From JBNKVT01 sp050299335 (GTDB lineage Bacteria > Pseudomonadota > Alphaproteobacteria > Rhodobacterales > Rhodobacteraceae): DNA of 64,000 nucleotides. Under the pieces are notes generated by a model. That model saw only the letters and a list, made by a program, of their open reading frames with translations, did no database searches and was not told the DNA's origin. The translations under genes and the position numbers were made by a program. The stretch spans positions 1 to 64,000 of the forward strand of contig JBNKVT010000001.1 in the NCBI GenBank assembly GCA_050299335.1. Direction: 5' to 3'. Below are positions 26,566 to 35,144 of the stretch, piece after piece; positions within the stretch are counted from its first letter, which is position 1; the number at the start of each line of letters is the position of its first letter.

Positions 26566-28077
26566 ATGTTCCTTCCCACTCTGCGGGGACTCGCCCTCGC
26601 GTTAATCCTGACTATTTGTGCCCTCCCGGCGGTGGGTGCACCATATGCTGCGGTCGTGATGGACGCACGAACCGGAGAAATCCTGCATTCGCGAAGCGCC
26701 GACACGCCGCTCCACCCGGCGTCGCTGACCAAGATGATGACGCTGTACCTCGTCTTCAACGAATTGCGGGCCGGACGGATGGATGCCGATCAGATGATCA
26801 CCATCTCGAAACACGCCGCCTCGATGCCGCCGTCCAAACTGGGCCTGAAGCCGGGCCAGCGCATTGCGCTGCGGTATCTGATTCGCGCCGCGGCGGTGAA
26901 ATCGGCCAACGATGCGGCGATGGCGCTGGCCGAGGCGGTGGCGGGGTCGCAGTCCGCTTTCGCCGAAAAGATGAACAATGCCGCCCGGGCGATGGGGATG
27001 CGCAACACCCATTTCATCAACCCGCACGGGCTGACGGCGCGCGGACATTATTCCTCGGCCATGGACATGGCGCTTCTGGGGCGGCGGCTGTTTTACGACT
27101 TTCCCGAATACTACAACCTGTTCTCGCGCCGCTCGACCTACGCCGGAACCGGAACCGTCTACAACACCAACCGCCGGCTGCTGAGCGCCTATGAGGGCGC
27201 GGACGGGATCAAGACCGGCTACACGAACGCGGCAGGATTCAATCTGGTTTCCTCGGCCCAGCGCGGGCAGGAACGGGTGATCGTGGCGATGTTCGGAGGG
27301 TCCTCCTCGGCGGCACGGAACAAGCGGGTGGCAGAACTGATGGATCTCGGCTTCGAGCGGATGCCAAGCCGGGTGGCGGTGGTCAGGCCACCCCGGATCA
27401 GTCTCGACGCGCCGGTCGAGGTGGCCTCGGCGGGCAGCGTACTGTCCCAGGGCCAACCCGATACCGCGTCACGGCCACGCCTGCGGGATCTCGACGACGA
27501 CGCCGACACGGTCGTAGCCCGCGCCTCGGTGAATTCGGTGACCGAGGCGGTGGTGCTGGCGACCCGCAACCTGGCGACGATGCCGCAGATCGAGGCGGGG
27601 GCCCAGACGGCATCTCTCGCGGGGTTGGAACCGCGCCGGGTCCAAGTGCGCGACGAGGTGGTCACCGACACGATCCGCCCCCGGCTGCGGCCTCGAACCG
27701 TGGGGCAGGCCGAGTCGCAGGTCGCTTCGATCTCGGCCGAGGATGTGGCCAAGGTCGCCTCGCTGGTGCCGATGGCCAGCGCGCAGATGCCAGAGCAGGT
27801 CAAGACGGTGGCCGTGCCCGGCGGCCCGCCCAACTGGGGTGTCCAGGTCGGCCAGTTCCGCACCCGCAACGAGGCCGAGCGGCATCTTCTGACCACAGCG
27901 CTCCAGGATATCCAGGCGCTGGACGGGTCCAAGCGGCGGATCGTCGAAAGCCGTTCCGCTTCGGGGACGGTCTTCAAGGCGCAGTTCGTCGGACTCACGG
28001 CGGCCTCGGCACAGAATGCCTGCGCCCGGCTGGTCGCCCGCGCCGAGACCTGCGAAGAGATCAGCGGCGGGGGGTAG
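26566..28077 (+). CDS. D-alanyl-D-alanine carboxypeptidase with SPOR domain
   Basis: A periplasmic low-molecular-weight PBP of the DacA/S11 family, 503 residues, that trims pentapeptide stems. The signal peptide (LALALILTICALPAVGA) is cleaved before PYAAVVMD. Active-site motifs are SLTK at about residue 53, SAN near 113 and KTG near 217. A low-complexity linker follows. The C-terminal SPOR domain (NWGVQVGQFRTRNEAERHL) should bring the enzyme to denuded septal glycan. A strong terminator follows. It is divergent from the phasin gene. Confidence 0.93.
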   Translation: MFLPTLRGLALALILTICALPAVGAPYAAVVMDARTGEILHSRSADTPLHPASLTKMMTLYLVFNELRAGRMDADQMITISKHAASMPPSKLGLKPGQRIALRYLIRAAAVKSANDAAMALAEAVAGSQSAFAEKMNNAARAMGMRNTHFINPHGLTARGHYSSAMDMALLGRRLFYDFPEYYNLFSRRSTYAGTGTVYNTNRRLLSAYEGADGIKTGYTNAAGFNLVSSAQRGQERVIVAMFGGSSSAARNKRVAELMDLGFERMPSRVAVVRPPRISLDAPVEVASAGSVLSQGQPDTASRPRLRDLDDDADTVVARASVNSVTEAVVLATRNLATMPQIEAGAQTASLAGLEPRRVQVRDEVVTDTIRPRLRPRTVGQAESQVASISAEDVAKVASLVPMASAQMPEQVKTVAVPGGPPNWGVQVGQFRTRNEAERHLLTTALQDIQALDGSKRRIVESRSASGTVFKAQFVGLTAASAQNACARLVARAETCEEISGGG

Positions 28078-28116
28078 TATCCGCCCAACCCAACGGGTTC
28101 ACCTTAACGAGTATCC

Positions 28117-28157
28117 CGAGCCCCGGCCCTTCCCCCCAACCGCCGGGGCTCGTTTCT
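28117..28157 (+). terminator. Intrinsic terminator of the carboxypeptidase gene
   Basis: CGAGCCCCGGC (28117-28127) pairs with GCCGGGGCTCG (28142-28152) and is followed by TTTCTT. It lies 40 bases after the stop codon. Confidence 0.75.
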
Positions 28158-28415
28158 TGCCATTGGGGACGTCGGCGGTGCCGGGGCCTTTCGTGACGGT
28201 CTCTTGCACCCGAATTCACGCCCCGGACAATGAAAGGAGCGTGACGCAACCTTGAGGGCAACGCTGTCTTTCAAAGACAGCGACCGAAATTTTTGAAAAA
28301 TTTCTGGCCCGGTTTCATCATCGAAAGCCAAATCTGCCGCGTTGCTCCTTGGCCTGCGCAATCCCCCGCGCCTTTCACCGAGGACAAAGCCTATGCCGCT
28401 CCGCACCCGCCCCCT
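28158..28415. other. Remainder of the intergenic region between carboxypeptidase and NUDIX genes
   Basis: With the terminator, 338 bp separate the two genes. I see no supported gene. Two neat palindromes occur: GCTGTCTTT-C-AAAGACAGC and, ten bases on, AAATTTTT-G-AAAAATTT (both within 28264-28306). They may be part of a dispersed intergenic element or a convergent terminator for the minus-strand gene. Confidence 0.45.
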
Positions 28416-28856
28416 TCATCCCCGCGCCAGCACCTCCGCCAGAAACCTCGCATCGCACCCGTTCGCCAAGGCCGCCACCGCCTCATCGCCCCGGAACCAG
28501 ACCGCCTCATGCCCTGCCTCCAGCGGTTCGGAAAGTTTCCGCCCAGGGACGCAATCGTAGATCGCGCAGACCTTGCAGGCGTGAAACCCGTATTCGGGCA
28601 GATAGTGAAACTGCCGATATGCCCCCAGCCGGCGGCGGAGGCGGATCGACCAGCCCGTCTCCTCAAGCACCTCGCGGTACAACCCCTGCAGCGGCGATTC
28701 GCCCGGATCGATCCCGCCGCCGGGCAGGAAAATCTCGCGCGACGGCGAGGCCTCGCGGGACAGGAGCACCCAGTCACCGTCCCGGATGATCCCATAGGCA
28801 CCGGGCCGATGAATATAGATCGCGCCGCGCTCAGGCGGCCTGCCAAGTCGTCTCAT
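28416..28856 (-). CDS. NUDIX hydrolase
   Basis: A 146-residue pyrophosphohydrolase of the NUDIX superfamily. The Nudix box runs from GGGIDPGES to REVLEETGW at about residues 46-68, with all catalytic Glu residues in place. The substrate (nucleotide, sugar nucleotide or other diphosphate) cannot be predicted. The ATG at 28856 gives MRRLGRPPERGAIYI; the open frame extends upstream without homology. It overlaps a small upstream frame by 26 bases and is the last member of an apparent ribA-ldt-orf-nudix operon. Confidence 0.88.
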   Translation of the reverse strand: MRRLGRPPERGAIYIHRPGAYGIIRDGDWVLLSREASPSREIFLPGGGIDPGESPLQGLYREVLEETGWSIRLRRRLGAYRQFHYLPEYGFHACKVCAIYDCVPGRKLSEPLEAGHEAVWFRGDEAVAALANGCDARFLAEVLARG

Positions 28857-29076
28857 GCGCCAATATCTGCCAGAGCCCGGCGGCAAGGGCCAGAGCGTTT
28901 CCCGGGCAAGCGAAACCGCGCGCCGCCGCTTCCATCGTTCCTGGTTCCCCGAAACGGGACCAGCCGGCCAGGACATCTCGCACCGGCAGTTCAAGGCTAC
29001 GATCTTCCTCCTTGCCCCGGTAATGGGCAGGGTTGTCGCATTCACAGGTCTCGAACCCACCACGCACTGGTATCAA
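28831..29076 (-). CDS. Small hypothetical protein between L,D-transpeptidase and NUDIX genes
   Basis: An 81-codon frame starting at a TTG four bases after the L,D-transpeptidase stop and ending inside the NUDIX start region. The sequence looks protein-like: ETCECDNPAHYRGKEEDR, then a helical AARGFACPGNALALAAGL. There is no ATG and no good ribosome site, so expression would depend on coupling to the upstream gene. I do not recognise a family. A shadow frame remains possible. Confidence 0.38.
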   Translation of the reverse strand: MIPVRGGFETCECDNPAHYRGKEEDRSLELPVRDVLAGWSRFGEPGTMEAAARGFACPGNALALAAGLWQILAHETTWQAA

Positions 29077-29080
29077 ACAG

Positions 29081-29569
29081 CTAGCGGCCCCGGATCACGA
29101 TGCGGCTCCGGGGGGTCCAGTGGGACAGGATATGCCGAAGGTCGTTCCGGGCAAAGGCGATGCAGCCGGCCGTCGGGTGGCGGGGCTTGCGCCAGCCATG
29201 CAGGAAGATGGCGCTGCCGAGGCCGGGGGTGACCGGGTCCATGTTGAAATCGAGGACACCGATGAGGTCATAGAGCGGATCGGGGCGGCGGAGTTTCTCG
29301 GTCCCGGGGCCATCTCGCAGAACGAGGCGGTTGTAGGATGGCGCGGCCGGGTCGTCGCACCAGGCGTCGCGGAGGCCGATTGGTGTGCCGACCAGGCGCG
29401 CCCGGTCGGGGCGGGTGAGGATCCCGACCAACCGGTAGGTACCCTCGGGGGTGACGCCGTCGCCTTCGCGGGTTTTCGGCCCGATACCGCCGCGACCGGT
29501 GGCGCAAGGAAAACAACGGCCCCGGAATCGAGCGTACCAGCTTGTGACGACGAGGTCGTCCGGTGTCAC
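29081..29569 (-). CDS. L,D-transpeptidase family protein (YkuD/ErfK-SrfK type)
   Basis: A 162-residue YkuD-fold protein. The catalytic motif HGWRKPRHPTAGC holds the conserved His and Cys, and the N-terminal region WYARFRGRCFPCATGRGG is typical of the YafK/L,D-transpeptidase-like group. There is no signal peptide, unlike the transpeptidase at 17988-18602, so its location is unclear. The GTG start at 29569 lies seven bases after the ribA stop, implying co-transcription with riboflavin synthesis, a conserved but unexplained association. Confidence 0.82.
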   Translation of the reverse strand: MTPDDLVVTSWYARFRGRCFPCATGRGGIGPKTREGDGVTPEGTYRLVGILTRPDRARLVGTPIGLRDAWCDDPAAPSYNRLVLRDGPGTEKLRRPDPLYDLIGVLDFNMDPVTPGLGSAIFLHGWRKPRHPTAGCIAFARNDLRHILSHWTPRSRIVIRGR

Positions 29570-29576
29570 GGGTGGC

Positions 29577-30704
29577 TCACAGCAAGTGACCGCTCTTCGC
29601 CGCCTTGGTGGCGAGATAGGCCTCGTTCTCGGGACGGCGGCCGACCTTGAGCGGGACGCGTTCGACGACGCGCACGCCGGTAGCCTCCATCCTGGCCACC
29701 TTGGCTGGGTTGTTGGTCATCAGCCGCACGCTGTCGAAACCCAGCGCCTTCAGCATCATCGCCCCGATGCGGAAATCGCGCTCGTCATCCTCGAAGCCCA
29801 GCCGGTGGTTGGCCTCGACCGTATCCAGCCCCTGGTCCTGCAGCGCATAGGCCCGCATCTTGTTGGCGAGACCAATCCCGCGCCCTTCCTGATTGAGATA
29901 AAGCAGCACACCGGTGCCCTCGGCGGCGATATTGTCCAGGGCCGCGTGCAATTGCGGCCCGCAGTCGCATTTAAGCGAGCCGATCACGTCGCCAGTGAAA
30001 CAGGCCGAATGCAGGCGCGACAACACCGGGCCGGGGCGGTTGGGCGTGCCGATCTCGATGGCGTAATGCTCCTCGCCGCCATCCGAGGGGCGGAAGACCC
30101 GGACCCGGCCCAACGACGAGACGGTCAGGGGAACGCGGGCGGCAGAGACCTCGGTCAGCTTCAGTTCGGTGGCCTCCATGACGTCGTCGAGGGGCAGGAT
30201 GGTCAGGTCGTGCTCGGCGGCGATCCGGTGCATGTCGTCAAGCTCCAGCACCAGGGCGGCGGGCAGCAGATGGGCGGATTTGCACAGGCGGAGGGCGGCG
30301 CGGTGGAAACAGGCATCGCCGTCGCGCCGCGTGCGGAACGGGCCCTTCATCGGCTGCCGGAAATCCTCGGACGGGTCGGCGGTGGCGGTGACCCATTCCG
30401 CGCTGACATCGCCCGGCACCGCGATACGGGCGAGGTCCATGTCATAGGCCCGGGCCTTCAGGGTCTCGGCCCGCCAGCGGGTGACGGCGAGATCGAGCCG
30501 GCAGCCCATGGCGCGCAGGGTTGCCAGCCGCGCCGGAGAGGCCATTTCGGCCGAAAGGGCCAGCACGCCGCGCCCCTCGGCGGCGATCGCCACAACCGCG
30601 CCCATGCGCAGGTCCGAGCGCGCCCGCGCCACCCGTTCCTCGGCCGTCAGTCCCAGTGACACAGTGCAAACCCCGTCGAAGAATCCATCAATTCGTTTCA
30701 GCAT
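29577..30704 (-). CDS. ribA: GTP cyclohydrolase II (with RibB-like N-terminal region)
   Basis: Opens the imidazole ring of GTP, the first step of riboflavin synthesis. The C-terminal RibA domain has RLHSACFTGDVIGSLKCDCG with the three zinc-binding cysteines, LNQEGRGIGL and the RLMTNNPAK motif. About 170 N-terminal residues resemble the RibB (DHBP synthase) fold but lack its acidic catalytic signature, so this half is probably structural. The length of 375 residues fits the alphaproteobacterial long form. ATG 30704 (MLKRIDGFFDGV) is preferred to the extended frame. No FMN riboswitch is visible upstream. Confidence 0.9.
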   Translation of the reverse strand: MLKRIDGFFDGVCTVSLGLTAEERVARARSDLRMGAVVAIAAEGRGVLALSAEMASPARLATLRAMGCRLDLAVTRWRAETLKARAYDMDLARIAVPGDVSAEWVTATADPSEDFRQPMKGPFRTRRDGDACFHRAALRLCKSAHLLPAALVLELDDMHRIAAEHDLTILPLDDVMEATELKLTEVSAARVPLTVSSLGRVRVFRPSDGGEEHYAIEIGTPNRPGPVLSRLHSACFTGDVIGSLKCDCGPQLHAALDNIAAEGTGVLLYLNQEGRGIGLANKMRAYALQDQGLDTVEANHRLGFEDDERDFRIGAMMLKALGFDSVRLMTNNPAKVARMEATGVRVVERVPLKVGRRPENEAYLATKAAKSGHLL

Positions 30705-30834
30705 ATAGCCCCGCTCCCGCCAAATTGAAACAATCGCCGCATCCGACACACACTCCTGTGAGAGCAAGATGCCTTCGCTTGTCTGAAACGTTCAGGCAGC
30801 ACAGATTATTCGCAATCGACGAGGAACAAAGCCC

Positions 30835-31521
30835 ATGAGCACCCTGAAAAAGATCCTGATGGTGGACGATGATGAGGACCTGCGCGAGGCGCTGGCCGAC
30901 CAGCTGGTCCTCACAGAGGAATTCGACGTCTTCGAGGCCGGAAGCGGTGCCGGGGGCCTCGAAAAGGCCAAGCAGGACCATTACGACCTGGTGATCCTTG
31001 ATGTCGGCCTGCCCGACATGGACGGTCGCGAGCTGTGCCGCCTGATGCGCAAACAGGGAGTCAAATGCCCGATCCTGATGCTGACGGGGCACAATACCGA
31101 TGCCGACACCATCCTGGGGCTGGATGCCGGTGCCAACGACTATGTCTCGAAACCCTTCCGCTTCCCGGTTCTGCTGGCGCGTATCCGCGCACAACTCAGG
31201 CAGCACGAGCAGTCCGAGGACGCGGTCTTCAACATCGGCCCCTACACGTTCAAACCGGCAGCGAAGCTGCTGCTCGACGAGGCCGAGAAGAAGATCCGCC
31301 TGACCGAGAAGGAAACCAACATCCTGAAATACCTCTACCGCGCCAATGACGGCGTGGTGGCCCGCGATACGCTGCTGCACGAGGTCTGGGGCTACAATGC
31401 CGGGGTGACGACCCATACGCTGGAGACCCATATCTACCGGCTGCGGCAAAAGATTGAACCCGATCCCTCCAACGCGCGTATATTGGTTACAGAGTCCGGA
31501 GGCTACCGTTTGGCCTCGTGA
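30835..31521 (+). CDS. cenR: OmpR-family response regulator, CenR-like
   Basis: A 228-residue two-component response regulator. The receiver domain has the acidic pair DDDED near residue 12, phosphoacceptor Asp in LVILDVGLPDMDG and the conserved YVSKPF lysine. The OmpR-type winged helix follows with RLTEKETNILKYLYRA and THTLETHIYRLRQKIE. The whole C-terminal half strongly resembles alphaproteobacterial CenR, an essential envelope regulator paired with CenK; the pairing is inferred, as no histidine kinase is in the window. GAGGA precedes the ATG. It is divergent from ribA and followed by a strong terminator. Confidence 0.85.
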   Translation: MSTLKKILMVDDDEDLREALADQLVLTEEFDVFEAGSGAGGLEKAKQDHYDLVILDVGLPDMDGRELCRLMRKQGVKCPILMLTGHNTDADTILGLDAGANDYVSKPFRFPVLLARIRAQLRQHEQSEDAVFNIGPYTFKPAAKLLLDEAEKKIRLTEKETNILKYLYRANDGVVARDTLLHEVWGYNAGVTTHTLETHIYRLRQKIEPDPSNARILVTESGGYRLAS

Positions 31522-31544
31522 CTTTTTCTCCTCCCTGTTGGACT

Positions 31545-31572
31545 GGCCCGGCAATTTGCCGGGCCTTTTTTT
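31545..31572 (+). terminator. Intrinsic terminator of the response regulator gene
   Basis: GGCCCGGCA and TGCCGGGCC (within 31545-31565) form a perfect stem with a 3-base loop, followed by a seven-T run (31566-31572). It is a textbook rho-independent terminator 23 bases after the stop. Confidence 0.9.
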
Positions 31573-31681
31573 GTCACAGTGGCTGATATTGGCTAAAATC
31601 TCGCCGTGCTGCTTCAGAAACTGACACCGGCGAGAATTGGAGTGCCAACACGGGCCATTCAGAGCGTGATTGCCGGAAAGA

Positions 31682-32053
31682 TCAGATCTGGCCCGAAAAA
31701 TCGCCAGCGACACCACGGTCGATTGCCGCCTGATCCAACGGGTAGTCCGAGCATTGTTTCGCTCGCGCGGCAGCATCGAAACGCGCCGCGATATCGGCAT
31801 CGGCTGCGGCAAACTGGCTGCGAATCTTGGCTTCGGCTTCGGCGGAAACGGGGCGCTGAGCTCTCATCGTATTGATGAAGCTCTCGCGGTATTCGGCAAT
31901 ACGTTTGCCTCCGCACAGTTTCGCAAAGCCGGAGACGACAGCCGCACCCGCAGTCTTGGTGTTCAGGCTGCGGTCGTAGCTACCCGGTTCTGACGGGGCG
32001 CTGCATGCTGCGAGGGCGGTTACGGACAATGTTGCAAGTACAGTAAGACGCAT
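31682..32053 (-). CDS. Small hypothetical lipoprotein
   Basis: A 123-residue secreted protein. The start at 32053 follows AAGGA by nine bases, giving a lipoprotein signal ending in the lipobox ALAAC at residues 13-17. The mature part includes LCGGKRIAEYRESFINTMRA, a helical KIRSQFAAADADIAARFDA and a second Cys near the C-terminus. No known domain is recognised. It is transcribed alone, convergent with the response regulator. Confidence 0.7.
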   Translation of the reverse strand: MRLTVLATLSVTALAACSAPSEPGSYDRSLNTKTAGAAVVSGFAKLCGGKRIAEYRESFINTMRAQRPVSAEAEAKIRSQFAAADADIAARFDAAARAKQCSDYPLDQAAIDRGVAGDFSGQI

Positions 32054-32296
32054 TTTTGGTTTTCCTTGACGAAATTTGTTGCCGAGGCTGACTGGCATGA
32101 ATGTAAATCGCACGCAACTCGAAATGGTTGTACTTGTTGGCTTTTCGCCCAGATCAGCCTTGTGGGCTGATGATTTCTTGAACCGTTCCGAGCCGAGGGA
32201 CTTGACCGATCCGAGGCGACGGTCGGTTCTCGTCCCGGTCCGTGGAAGCGTTTCCGAAGGATCGATGTGGTGGCTTTCCGGTTCGCAGCAGCCGTG

Positions 32297-33043
32297 TCAA
32301 TCGCGGATAGACAGGCGGCAAACATAGTCCGATGCAGGTGGAGCCGTATCGCCCGCCGTCAGACCCGAAATGAGGAAAAACCCCTGATCCCGGTCGCGCG
32401 CCAGCGCAGCATTCCCCGCATCGTCGGCGCGGAGGTCGAGTGCGCTTTCGGTCAGGGCGCATTCGCTTCCGATCGCCATGACAGTCACCCGGTCAGGTGT
32501 CTCCGACCCCGGCAGACGCCCGTCGCCGTCGATGCCGGTCAGTCCTCCACAGGCGGGCTGCAGGCTCCAGGCGCCGGTCTCGGCCTCGTACGTGAAGGCA
32601 CAAGGGCCGATGCGCCCGAGGTCCGGTGCGGCGCGGGCGGTTTCCGAGGTAGAGGCGAGGCTCAGAAGGCAGCCCTCGGCATCGGCACAAAGGTCGAGGA
32701 TCACCGCATGGTCGAGAGCGACGTCAAAGGCGCGGCCCCTCGGACGGGCGGTTAGATCGAAACTGGCCGAGGCATAAGGGGCAGTAGCGCCGTTTCCCCG
32801 GCCGTCGTCGGCGGCATAGGTGCTGGGGATGAGGGCGGCGATGGCCTCCAGGTCCTCAAGCCGGGCGAGAAGCGCGGCGTTGGCGGCTTCGAGACCGGCG
32901 ATCTGCTCTTCGAGACAATCGATCGCCTGCGCGGTTTCACGGGCAAAGCCATCGGAAGCGACGCTCCGTCCCGGGCCGGGGTCGAAATCGCACTCGGCTA
33001 CAGCTGGGGTGGCGAAAAGCAGGAAGGCAAGGACGAGGCGCAT
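32297..33043 (-). CDS. Secreted hypothetical protein with short coiled coil
   Basis: A 248-residue exported protein. A signal peptide (MRLVLAFLLFATPAVA) is followed by ECDFDPG. Residues about 38-68 form a predicted coiled coil (AIDCLEEQIAGLEAANAALL). The rest is beta-rich with paired cysteines (CADAEGC, CAFTYEAETG, CGG) that suggest disulfides. ATG 33043 has AGGAG upstream. No family recognised; a periplasmic or surface role is inferred from the signal alone. Confidence 0.7.
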   Translation of the reverse strand: MRLVLAFLLFATPAVAECDFDPGPGRSVASDGFARETAQAIDCLEEQIAGLEAANAALLARLEDLEAIAALIPSTYAADDGRGNGATAPYASASFDLTARPRGRAFDVALDHAVILDLCADAEGCLLSLASTSETARAAPDLGRIGPCAFTYEAETGAWSLQPACGGLTGIDGDGRLPGSETPDRVTVMAIGSECALTESALDLRADDAGNAALARDRDQGFFLISGLTAGDTAPPASDYVCRLSIRD

Positions 33044-33246
33044 GGCAGGCTCCTTTCGATCTGTCCGCAGTCTCGCATGGCTGCAGCGGAGAGAACAGGG
33101 TGAAGCCAGGCAAGGGGCGCCCGCGGGAGGTTTCCTCCCGCGCTCCCGCAATGCCGGTACGGCATCGGGCGCCCCCTCTCCCCGCTTCGCACTCCGGGAG
33201 AAAGGCGCAGCTTTCCTTATCCCGCGCCGTCAGCTATGAGCGCCTC

Positions 33247-34614
33247 ATGGTCCAGAACCCGCCCGATCTCCGCCCCGATCTCGCCCGCGCCCACGTCCCC
33301 GACGCCTCCCGCGACGGCCAACCACGCATCGGCATGGTGTCGCTCGGCTGCCCCAAGGCGCTGGTCGACAGCGAGCGTATCCTGACGCGGCTTCGGGCCG
33401 AAGGCTACGCGATCAGCCCCGATTATGCCGGGGCCGACGCCGTGATCGTCAACACCTGCGGGTTCCTCGACAGTGCCAAGGCCGAAAGCCTCGAAGCCAT
33501 CGGCGAAGCCCTGACTGAAAACGGCCGGGTGATCGTCACAGGCTGCCTCGGCGCCGAGCCCGACTATATCACCGGCGCCCATCCTTCCGTCCTCGCCGTC
33601 ACCGGCCCGCATCAATACGAGCAGGTGCTCGACGCCGTCCACACCGCCGTCCCGCCCGCGCCCGACCCGTTCATCGACCTCCTGCCCGCCCAATCCGTCC
33701 ACCTCACCCCGCGCCACTACAGCTATCTGAAGATTTCCGAAGGCTGTAACCACAAATGCAAGTTCTGCATCATCCCCGACATGCGCGGCCGCCTCGCCTC
33801 CCGCCCCGCCCATGCCGTCATCCGCGAGGCTGAACGGTTGGTCGAAGCCGGGGTGAAGGAACTGCTGGTGATCTCCCAGGACACTTCCGCTTACGGCATC
33901 GACATCCGCCATGCCGAGGAACGGGGACATCGCGCCCACATCACCGACCTCGCCCGCGACCTCGGGGCCCTCGGCGCCTGGGTCCGGCTGCACTACGTCT
34001 ACCCCTACCCCCATGTCCGCGACCTGATCCCGCTGATGGCTGAGGGGCTGGTGCTGCCCTATCTCGACATCCCCTTCCAGCACGCCCATCCCGAAACCCT
34101 CCGCCGCATGGCCCGTCCGGCGGCGGCGGCCAAGACCTTGGACGAGATTGCAAAATGGCGCGCCGTCTGCCCCGAGATCACCCTACGCTCCACCTTCATC
34201 GTCGGCTATCCCGGCGAGACCGAGGCCGAGTTCCAGACCCTGCTCGACTGGATGGACGAAGCCCAGCTCGACCGGGTCGGCTGCTTCAAATACGAAAACG
34301 TCGCCGGCGCCCGCTCGAACGCCCTGCCCGACCACGTCGCGGCAGAGGTCAAACAGGACCGCTGGAACCGCTTCATGGAAAAGGCGCAAGGCATCTCGGC
34401 GGCGAAGCTGGAGGCGAAACTCGGCCAGCGGCTGGAAGTGATCATCGACGAGGTGGACGCAGACGCCGCCACCTGCCGCACCAAGGCCGACGCGCCCGAG
34501 ATCGACGGCAACCTGTTCATCGACGAGGGCTTCGAGGGGCTGGTGCCGGGACAGATCGTCGAGGTGGAGGTCGATGAGGCGGGGGAGTATGATTTGTGGG
34601 GGAGGCGAATGTGA
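33247..34614 (+). CDS. rimO: Ribosomal protein uS12 methylthiotransferase RimO
   Basis: A radical-SAM enzyme that methylthiolates an Asp of ribosomal protein S12. The N-terminal MTTase domain contributes three cysteines (SLGCPKALVDSE, VNTCGFLDSAK, TGCLGAEPDY). The radical-SAM cluster motif is CNHKCKFC (residues about 173-180), and a C-terminal TRAM-like domain ends VEVDEAGEYDLWGRRM. The ATG at 33247 gives 455 residues, normal for RimO; upstream in-frame sequence has no homology. Its stop overlaps the next gene's GTG. A hairpin (GCGGGAGG/CCTCCCGC, 33123-33141) lies upstream. Confidence 0.95.
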   Translation: MVQNPPDLRPDLARAHVPDASRDGQPRIGMVSLGCPKALVDSERILTRLRAEGYAISPDYAGADAVIVNTCGFLDSAKAESLEAIGEALTENGRVIVTGCLGAEPDYITGAHPSVLAVTGPHQYEQVLDAVHTAVPPAPDPFIDLLPAQSVHLTPRHYSYLKISEGCNHKCKFCIIPDMRGRLASRPAHAVIREAERLVEAGVKELLVISQDTSAYGIDIRHAEERGHRAHITDLARDLGALGAWVRLHYVYPYPHVRDLIPLMAEGLVLPYLDIPFQHAHPETLRRMARPAAAAKTLDEIAKWRAVCPEITLRSTFIVGYPGETEAEFQTLLDWMDEAQLDRVGCFKYENVAGARSNALPDHVAAEVKQDRWNRFMEKAQGISAAKLEAKLGQRLEVIIDEVDADAATCRTKADAPEIDGNLFIDEGFEGLVPGQIVEVEVDEAGEYDLWGRRM

Positions 34615-35123
34615 CCGTTCCTACAGGTCTGGCTGGTTTCATATTTTTGTCCGGGTTTCTCAGTTGCGGCTTTGCAGCTCAGTCGCAGGAGCTATGGCGT
34701 GGCCTGTCTGTTGGAATGACGTATGCAGAGGTTCTGGCGCAGGATCAGAAATCGACCAGATACCCTACGACAAACGAAATGATATTCGGCAGGATGTTGC
34801 ACAACCCTGATGTCCCCTTTCTCGGGCACCCCTTCTCGGCATTCTACAGTTTTAATATTGGTCAACTCGAGCTTGTCACTCTGGAACCGAAAGAAAATGG
34901 GCTTACGACTGAACTCGTCTGGGGCCTTTTTGATCGCACCATTCGTCATTTTTCCGAAACCAACGGCCCACCCACGAAACTGGACAGCCTGCAAGATCGC
35001 ACCCTGACCAAGCGCCATCGCGCAACGTGGATGCTTGAGACTGGTGTGGTCATCGAGGTTCGCGCCTTGAGCGAACCGCCATTCTCCTTCACAGTCCGTA
35101 TCAAGAGCGATCCCGACAGCTAG
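34611..35123 (+). CDS. Secreted hypothetical protein coupled to rimO
   Basis: A 170-residue protein with a signal peptide (GLAGFIFLSGFLSCGFAAQ). The GTG at 34611 overlaps the rimO TGA as GTGA, with GGGGGAGG six bases upstream, a clear case of translational coupling. The mature region opens WRGLSVGMTYAEVLAQ, resembling periplasmic proteins with a conserved GMTxxEV turn, and has no cysteines or recognised domain. Its base composition is visibly less GC-rich than rimO, hinting at a different history. Confidence 0.68.
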   Translation: MTVPTGLAGFIFLSGFLSCGFAAQSQELWRGLSVGMTYAEVLAQDQKSTRYPTTNEMIFGRMLHNPDVPFLGHPFSAFYSFNIGQLELVTLEPKENGLTTELVWGLFDRTIRHFSETNGPPTKLDSLQDRTLTKRHRATWMLETGVVIEVRALSEPPFSFTVRIKSDPDS

Positions 35124-35144
35124 GCCCGCAAGATCGGACCCGAA

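Noticed and set aside
28216..28254. Tiny frame with AGGAG and GTG ACG CAA CCT TGA as a leader peptide
   Set aside because: Four codons without a downstream co-oriented gene; nothing supports translation or attenuation.
29033..29053. GGTGGGTTCGAGACC on the minus strand, resembling a tRNA T-arm
   Set aside because: No acceptor stem, D-arm or anticodon arm can be placed around it, and it falls inside an operon of minus-strand genes.
30705..30834. Possible FMN riboswitch upstream of ribA
   Set aside because: The short divergent spacer with cenR lacks the conserved FMN-aptamer elements and is too small to hold one.
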